From contig JBCDGJ010000106.1 of assembly GCA_038757945.1 (NCBI GenBank), positions 1-17,944 on the forward strand: 17,944 nucleotides of DNA, given 5' to 3'. Source of the stretch: CALHVX01 sp038757945. GTDB lineage: Bacteria; Pseudomonadota; Gammaproteobacteria; Pseudomonadales; Azotimanducaceae. A program made the translations under genes and the position numbers. The notes beneath the pieces are model-generated. The model searched no databases. It was not told the DNA's origin and worked only from the letters and a program-made list of their open reading frames with translations. Below are positions 17,471 to 17,944 of the stretch, one piece after another (within the stretch, counting starts at the first letter, position 1; each line of letters begins with the position of its first letter).

Positions 17471-17536
17471 ATGAAGATTCACTACCTGGAAATCGACATG
17501 CACGGCGGCATCGAATGTGGTTTGTGGCAGATCTGA
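17471..17536 (+). pseudogene. Internally deleted remnant of a VOC/glyoxalase-family gene
   Basis: A 21-codon frame with an intact AGGA ribosome-binding site (17461-17464) begins MKIHYLEI, the typical start of a VOC-family group (MKIHYLEIVTPDVDAV...). It ends GGIECGLWQI, which matches the C-terminus I recall for the same group (...IQGGIESGLWQL). The roughly 90-100 residues between are missing, with the frame kept. I infer that one in-frame deletion removed the middle of the gene. The product cannot form a VOC fold. The alternative, a chance short frame, is hard to reconcile with both ends matching the same family. Confidence 0.6.
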
Positions 17537-17550
17537 CGGTCAGCTCAGCC

Positions 17551-17944
17551 TCAGTGCGATGGATCGCCGGCAGGGGGCGTCGACCTTCGATGCGTGACGC
17601 CGAGCTGGGTGACGAGGAGCGCAGCCCCGATCAGCGCGAAGCCCTTGAGGAAGTGGGCCTGCTGCAGCGCACGCATCACCTCGCTTTCGGCGTGCAGCAT
17701 CGCGTAGCCATGGACCACAATGGTGACGGGGAGCAGGAAGATCACCAGCAGCCAGGCACCGAGCCGCGGTCGCCAGTTGAACAGGATCATGGCCGCGCCG
17801 GCGAGCTCGACGACCCCGGAGATCAGCGTCCAGAAAACCCGAAACGGCACTCCCTCGTGCATCAGCGAGACGTAGTAAGGAATGTTGGTGAAGTGCGTCA
17901 CCCCCGACAGGAAGAACAGGGAAGTGAAGAGAAAACGCGCGACC
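17551..17944 (-). CDS. DoxX-like four-helix inner-membrane protein (5' end outside window)
   Basis: The frame is open from the right edge to TGA at 17551-17553, 130 codons seen. The GTG at 17901 is not the true start, because the frame continues upstream as VARFLFTSLFFLSG, the usual first helix of DoxX proteins. Four hydrophobic segments are visible: VARFLFTSLFFLSGV, FWTLISGVVELAGAAMILF, LGAWLLVIFLLPVTIVVHGY and HFLKGFALIGAALLVTQLG. The SGVVELAGA and LLPVTIVVHG motifs fit the DoxX/SURF4-like fold. Members are linked to redox or quinone-associated membrane complexes in some bacteria, but the role here is unknown. Convergent with the VOC remnant 14 bp away. Confidence 0.75.
   Translation of the reverse strand, partial: VARFLFTSLFFLSGVTHFTNIPYYVSLMHEGVPFRVFWTLISGVVELAGAAMILFNWRPRLGAWLLVIFLLPVTIVVHGYAMLHAESEVMRALQQAHFLKGFALIGAALLVTQLGVTHRRSTPPAGDPSH

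Overview
The window looks like chromosomal DNA from a GC-rich gammaproteobacterium. The order lptD / amgK-murU / djlA / rpe-gph-trpE, with trpGDC directly after it, follows the arrangement I know from Pseudomonas (PA0595 to PA0609 region plus trpGDC). Protein details such as a 14-residue trp leader, GTGGSG in TrpD and an unusual trpC-distal island do not point to Pseudomonas itself. I would leave the order open (a Xanthomonadales-, Chromatiales- or Woeseia-like lineage is possible).

Layout. 1-969 (-): N-terminal third of the LPS-assembly porin LptD. 1012-2795 (+): amgK-murU, the peptidoglycan sugar-recycling pair, divergent from lptD across a very short shared promoter region. 2858-3697 (-): membrane J-domain cochaperone DjlA, convergent with murU. 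3698-3942: a gap holding three nested inverted repeats. 3943-5342 (+): rpe-gph. 5343-5521: a structured leader containing a short ORF with a Trp codon, whose Trp-codon segment is perfectly complementary over 13 nt to sequence beside the trpE ribosome-binding site. 5522-9466 (+): trpE-trpG-trpD-trpC, four genes joined by 4-nt ATGA overlaps, covering chorismate to indole-3-glycerol phosphate. The trpF/B/A genes are not in the window.

9467-16334 is an accessory stretch, visibly less GC-rich than its flanks. On the minus strand it has a 1390-residue lipoprotein built from two tandem [four-Cys leucine-rich module + beta-propeller] units, and upstream of it a second lipoprotein gene of the ELWxxDGTxxGT repeat type that is cut by an in-frame TGA. 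The repeat pattern continues in the same frame after that stop. After this come a GC-rich DUF2332-family gene (16335-17420, +), a 21-codon internal-deletion remnant of a VOC/glyoxalase-type gene (17471-17536, +), and a DoxX-like membrane protein running off the right edge (17551-17944, -).

The left two thirds are conserved housekeeping genes: envelope assembly, murein recycling, pentose phosphate and Trp synthesis. The most interesting items are the trp leader architecture, the nested palindromes upstream of rpe, the duplicated LRR-propeller lipoprotein, the interrupted lipoprotein gene and the VOC remnant. I found no CRISPR array, tRNA, rRNA, intact transposase or phage gene.
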